Below are positions 5,273 through 8,834 of a DNA stretch of 8,834 nt, in pieces (the first letter of the stretch is position 1; the number at the start of each line of letters is the position of its first letter). Source of the DNA: Thermoanaerobaculia bacterium (GTDB lineage: Bacteria; Acidobacteriota; Thermoanaerobaculia; UBA5066); the NCBI GenBank assembly GCA_017999215.1, contig JAGOBQ010000143.1, positions 1 through 8,834 of the forward strand. The letters run 5' to 3'. A program made the position numbers and the translations under genes. Under the pieces are notes generated by a model. The model saw only the letters and a program-made list of their open reading frames with translations. It was not told the DNA's origin and searched no databases.

Positions 5273-8179
5273 ATGACTCAGGCCGTATCCAGGAAGAAGC
5301 TCATCGAGGTGGCGCTGCCGCTCAAGGCCATCAACGAGGCGTCGGCACGGGAGAAGTCGATTCGGCACGGGCACCCGTCCACGCTTCACCTCTGGTGGGC
5401 GCGGCGGCCGCTGGCGGCGGCGCGGGCGGTCATCTTCGCCCAGATGGTCGACGACCCGTCGTCGCTCCCGGACCTCTTCCCGACCGCGAAGAAGCAGGAG
5501 AAGGAGCGGCAGCGGCTCTTCCGGATCATCGAAGAGCTGGTGAAATGGGAGAACACGACGAACGAGACCGTCCTCCAGGCGGCCCGCAACGAGATCTGGG
5601 AGAGCTGGCGGCGCGCCTGCGCCGACAACGCCGACCATCCGCGGGCGAAGGAGCTGTTCGACCGGCACAAGCTCCCGGCCTTCCACGACCCGTTCGCCGG
5701 GGGCGGGTCGCTCCCGCTCGAGGCGCAGCGGCTCGGCCTCGAGGCGTACGCGAGCGACCTGAACCCGGTCGCCGTCCTCATCAACAAGGCGATGATCGAG
5801 ATTCCGCCGAAGTTCGCGGGGCGGCCTCCCGTGAACCCTGAGTCGCGGAAGAACCCCGACCTGATCGCCCGCGAGTGGAAGGGGGCGCAGGGCCTCGCCG
5901 AGGACGTCCGCTACTACGGCAAGTGGATGCGCGACGAGGCCGAGAAGCGGATCGGCCACCTCTACCCGAAAATCGAGGTGACGCCCGAGATGGCGAAGGG
6001 TCGTCCCGACCTGAAGCAGTATGTCGGGAAGAAGCTGACCGTCATCGCGTGGCTCTGGGCGCGGACGGTGAAGAGCCCGAACCCGGCGTTCGCGAAGGTG
6101 GACGTGCCGCTGGCGTCGACGTTCATGCTCTCGACGAAAGAGGGAAAGGAGGCCTACGTCGAGCCCGTCATCGAGGACGGGGGGTACCGGTTCACGGTGA
6201 AGGTGGGGAAGCCGAAGAAGGCTGAAGCGACGAAGAACGGGACGAAGCTGGCTGGCGCGAACTTCGTCTGCCTGATGTCGGAAAGTCCGATCTCGGGCGA
6301 TTACATCAAGGCCGAGGGGAAGGCCGGGCGTTTGGGTGCTCGGATGATGGCCATCGTCGCGGAAGGGGATCGCGGGAGGGTCTATCTTTCGCCTACGCCG
6401 GAGCACGAGGCGATTGCGCGGAAGGCGAATCCCGACTGGAAGCCAGACGTCGAGTTCTTCCAGCAGGCGCTCGGGTTTCGGATCGGCAACTATGGCATGA
6501 AATCTTGGGCGGATCTGTTCACCGCGCGGCAGCTGGTGGCGCTGTCGACGCTTAGCGAGCTCGCGCAGGGCCTTCGTGAGGAGGTAACTAGAGACGCGCT
6601 CGCCGCGGGAGTCGCCGACGCCAAGACGCATCTGCGCCAGGGCGGGACAGGGGCGCTGGCGTATGCGGCCGCAATTGGCGTCTATCTGTCATTCGCCCTA
6701 AGCAAGCAGGCCGACCTGGGCAACAGTCTGTGTCGGTGGGAACCCATAGCGCAGTGTCCGCGCCAGCTCTTTGGTCGGCAGGCGATCCCGATGGTGTGGG
6801 ACTTCGGGGAAGGTAACCCGCTGGGGGCGAGCTCAGGTTCATGGGCTGTTCTCGTGGATGGTATCGCCCGTGCGTTCTCGAACGCGTTCGACCGCGTTCG
6901 TCCGGATGCTATCGGTTTCTCATGGCAGGCGGACGCCAGCGACCAATCGCTGTCAGAGCGAAAGGTCGTCTCCACCGATCCGCCGTACTACGACAACATC
7001 GGCTATGCTGACCTATCCGACTTCTTCTACGTATGGCTGCGACGGGCGATGCTGCCGGCATTCCCGGAACTGTTCGCGACCGTCTCGACTCCGAAAGCTG
7101 AGGAGCTAGTCGCGGCCCCGGTGCGGCACGGGTCTCCAGAGGAAGCGGAAGAGTTCTTCCTCGAAGGAATGAGCCACGCAATCCATTGCATCATCCGGAA
7201 GGCGCATCCGGCATTTCCCACGACGATCTACTATGCCTTCAAGCAGTCCGAGAGCGAGAGTGAACTCGGCACGGCCAGTACCGGTTGGGAGACGTTTCTC
7301 GACGCCGTCATCCGTGCGGGGCTAGCGACGAGCGGTACGTGGCCCATCAGAACGGAGAACAGCAGTCGCCTACGGGGCCAGACGTCTAACGCCCTCGCCT
7401 CCTCCATCGTCCTCGTCTGCCGTCCCCGTCCCGCCGACGCCCCCACCGCCACCCGCCGCGAGTTCGTCACCGCTCTCAAAGCCGAACTCCCCGTCGCCCT
7501 CGCCCACCTCCAGCGCGGGAACATCGCCCCCGTCGACCTTGCGCAGGCGGCGATCGGGCCGGGGATGGCGGTCTACACGCGCTTCTCGAAGGTTCTCGAC
7601 GCCGAGGGGAAGCCGCTCTCCGTCCGCGAAGCGCTGGCCCTTATCAACCAGACCCTCGACGAGGCGCTGGCCGAGCAGGAAGGGGACTTCGACTCGTACA
7701 CCCGTTGGGCGCTGACTTGGTTCGAGCAGTCGGGATTCGCCGAGGGCGAGTACGGCGTCGCAGAGCAGCTCTCCAAGTCGAAGAACACGAGCGTCGCCGG
7801 CATGGTCGACGCGGGCATCCTGAAGTCCAGCCGCGGAAAGGTTCGGCTCCTGAAGCCAGCCGAGCTGCCTGCGACCTGGGACCCGGCGACCGACCCGCGC
7901 CTCACGGCTTGGGAGATGGTCCACCACCTGATCCGCGTCCTCGAGGCGGGGGGCGAGTCCGCCGCCGCGCAGCTCGCCGCCAAGCTGAAGAGCAAGGCGG
8001 AGATCGCCCGCGAGCTGGCCTACCGCCTCTACACCGTCTGCGAGCGGAAGAAGCGGGCGCCCGAGGCGCTCTCGTACAACGCCCTCGTCCAGAGCTGGCC
8101 CGAGATCCTCCGACTCGCCCGGGAGGGCGTGAGCCGCGAGGCCGCTCAGGGCGGACTATTCTCAGCGGCCGAGGAATAG
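5273..8179 (+). CDS. DUF1156 adenine-specific DNA methyltransferase
   Basis: A 968-aa protein with the DUF1156 signature near the N-terminus (KSIRHGHPSTLHLWWARRPL, 28-47). The S-adenosylmethionine-binding motif I is HDPFAGGGSLPLEA (138-151), followed by SDLNPVA (161-167). The catalytic motif IV is DPPYYDNIGYADLSDFFY (569-586); the DPPY core is typical of N6-adenine methyltransferases, so transfer of a methyl group to adenine in DNA is expected. About 400 residues separate motifs I and IV and probably contain the target-recognition part. The C-terminal third is conserved-looking but unassigned. GGGAG overlaps the preceding stop codon and lies five bases before the ATG, fixing the start and suggesting translational coupling to the NYN gene. 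DUF1156 proteins recur in putative antiviral cassettes with helicases, and the likely role is marking self DNA. About 6270-7390 has visibly more A/T-ending and rare codons (AGA, CTA, ATA, GTA, TCA) than the rest of the gene. The length looks normal and the reading frame is intact. Confidence 0.92.
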   Translation: MTQAVSRKKLIEVALPLKAINEASAREKSIRHGHPSTLHLWWARRPLAAARAVIFAQMVDDPSSLPDLFPTAKKQEKERQRLFRIIEELVKWENTTNETVLQAARNEIWESWRRACADNADHPRAKELFDRHKLPAFHDPFAGGGSLPLEAQRLGLEAYASDLNPVAVLINKAMIEIPPKFAGRPPVNPESRKNPDLIAREWKGAQGLAEDVRYYGKWMRDEAEKRIGHLYPKIEVTPEMAKGRPDLKQYVGKKLTVIAWLWARTVKSPNPAFAKVDVPLASTFMLSTKEGKEAYVEPVIEDGGYRFTVKVGKPKKAEATKNGTKLAGANFVCLMSESPISGDYIKAEGKAGRLGARMMAIVAEGDRGRVYLSPTPEHEAIARKANPDWKPDVEFFQQALGFRIGNYGMKSWADLFTARQLVALSTLSELAQGLREEVTRDALAAGVADAKTHLRQGGTGALAYAAAIGVYLSFALSKQADLGNSLCRWEPIAQCPRQLFGRQAIPMVWDFGEGNPLGASSGSWAVLVDGIARAFSNAFDRVRPDAIGFSWQADASDQSLSERKVVSTDPPYYDNIGYADLSDFFYVWLRRAMLPAFPELFATVSTPKAEELVAAPVRHGSPEEAEEFFLEGMSHAIHCIIRKAHPAFPTTIYYAFKQSESESELGTASTGWETFLDAVIRAGLATSGTWPIRTENSSRLRGQTSNALASSIVLVCRPRPADAPTATRREFVTALKAELPVALAHLQRGNIAPVDLAQAAIGPGMAVYTRFSKVLDAEGKPLSVREALALINQTLDEALAEQEGDFDSYTRWALTWFEQSGFAEGEYGVAEQLSKSKNTSVAGMVDAGILKSSRGKVRLLKPAELPATWDPATDPRLTAWEMVHHLIRVLEAGGESAAAQLAAKLKSKAEIARELAYRLYTVCERKKRAPEALSYNALVQSWPEILRLAREGVSREAAQGGLFSAAEE

Positions 8180-8182
8180 CCG

Positions 8183-8834
8183 ATGCAGATCGAAGGTCTC
8201 GAGCTGAAGAACTACCGCCTCTTCCGGAGCGCGAGCTTTGCCGGTCTGCCGCCCATGGCCGTCGTGGTCGGGGCGAACGGTTCGGGAAAGACGACTCTCT
8301 TCGACGTTTTCAGCTTCCTCAAGGAGTCACTCCTCGAGAACGTCGGGGCGGCCGTCGCCCGGCGAGGGGGCCTCCGGGAGCTGGCGAGCCGTGGCGAGGA
8401 GGGTCCAATCGAGATCACGGTCAAGTTCCGCGAGAGCGGGGGCCGACTCGCGACCTATCAGCTCGCGATCGGGTCCGACCAGGGCCGCCCTGTCGTCGAG
8501 AACGAGGATCTACGGTTCCGACGGGGCCGATACGGCCAGCCGTGGCGCTTCGTCGATTTCTCCCGCGGTCGGGGAACCGCCATCACGAACGAGGCGGCCT
8601 ACGGGCACGAGGGCGCGGTCGAGGAGAGGAAAGAGTACGTTCTCGACGATCCGAGCCTCCTCGCCATCAAGGGCCTGGGACAGTTCAAGGAGTTTCGCGT
8701 CGTTGCGGAGTTCCGGAGCCTGATCGAGAACTGGCAGATCTCCGATTTCCACATCAGCGACGCGCGGCCGAGCACCGATGCCGGGTATGCGGAGCACCTC
8801 TCCAGCCGTGGCGAGAACGTCGCACAGGTCGCTC
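8183..8834 (+). CDS. AAA family ATPase, COG4637-like (partial, 3' end beyond window)
   Basis: The frame opens at 8183 and runs without a stop to the window edge, giving 217 complete codons. It begins MQIEGLELKNYRLFRSASF, the usual first strand of SMC/OLD-like ABC-type ATPases, and has a Walker A GANGSGKT at residues 30-37. Residues 50-70 (after FDVFSFLKESL) and the ISDARPSTDAGYAEHL segment (about 192-207) resemble COG4637 predicted ATPases. The ABC signature, Walker B and any C-terminal nuclease domain would lie outside the window, so an OLD-type TOPRIM fusion cannot be excluded. GAGG at 8171-8174 lies eight bases before the ATG and just ahead of the methyltransferase stop; only 3 nt separate the genes, so translational coupling is likely. 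ATPases of this kind often precede a small DUF4276 gene and resemble the ATPase of PARIS-type defence pairs. That this is an ATPase is well supported; a defence role is inferred from context. Confidence 0.88.
   Translation, partial: MQIEGLELKNYRLFRSASFAGLPPMAVVVGANGSGKTTLFDVFSFLKESLLENVGAAVARRGGLRELASRGEEGPIEITVKFRESGGRLATYQLAIGSDQGRPVVENEDLRFRRGRYGQPWRFVDFSRGRGTAITNEAAYGHEGAVEERKEYVLDDPSLLAIKGLGQFKEFRVVAEFRSLIENWQISDFHISDARPSTDAGYAEHLSSRGENVAQVA

Noticed and set aside
4940..6631. A 563-codon minus-strand open frame opposite the NYN and methyltransferase genes
   Set aside because: It spans the boundary of two real genes, is low-complexity and Arg/Leu/Asp-rich, and has no family resemblance.

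Overview
This is a high-GC bacterial window with strong G/C preference at third codon positions and long spurious antisense open frames caused by that bias. No rRNA, tRNA or housekeeping marker is present, so the organism cannot be placed firmly. The base composition and the protein families fit a high-GC environmental bacterium such as an Acidobacteriota or Myxococcota member, but that is only an impression.

Layout: (1) Positions 1-104 hold the start of a leftward gene for a secreted protein with a clear signal peptide. It is probably ordinary chromosome flanking the island. (2) A 226-bp divergent intergenic region follows. (3) From 331 everything reads rightward: a 1191-aa SNF2-family helicase/translocase of the DISARM DrmD type with a C-terminal DUF3883-like domain; a 183-aa unrecognised protein whose first ~100 residues look like one sliding-clamp (DnaN-type) domain; a 153-bp gap with a perfect 7-bp hairpin and three tandem 10-bp palindromic repeats; a 206-aa NYN-domain (PIN-like, LabA/NicB-type) putative RNase; a 968-aa DUF1156 adenine-specific DNA methyltransferase; and the first 217 codons of an AAA ATPase resembling COG4637, cut by the window edge.

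Interpretation: an SNF2-DUF3883 protein together with a DUF1156 methyltransferase is typical of multi-gene antiviral cassettes related to DISARM. In these a methyltransferase is thought to mark self DNA while a helicase acts on unmarked DNA. Genes 3-5 are tightly packed (9-nt and 3-nt gaps, with ribosome-binding sites next to or overlapping the upstream stop), suggesting one coupled transcript. The SNF2 and clamp-like genes probably form a first transcript that ends near the hairpin. Canonical DISARM core genes (drmA, drmB, drmC) are not in the window, so this is either a partial view or a variant system. The most unusual parts are the clamp-like protein and the NYN nuclease between the helicase and the methyltransferase.
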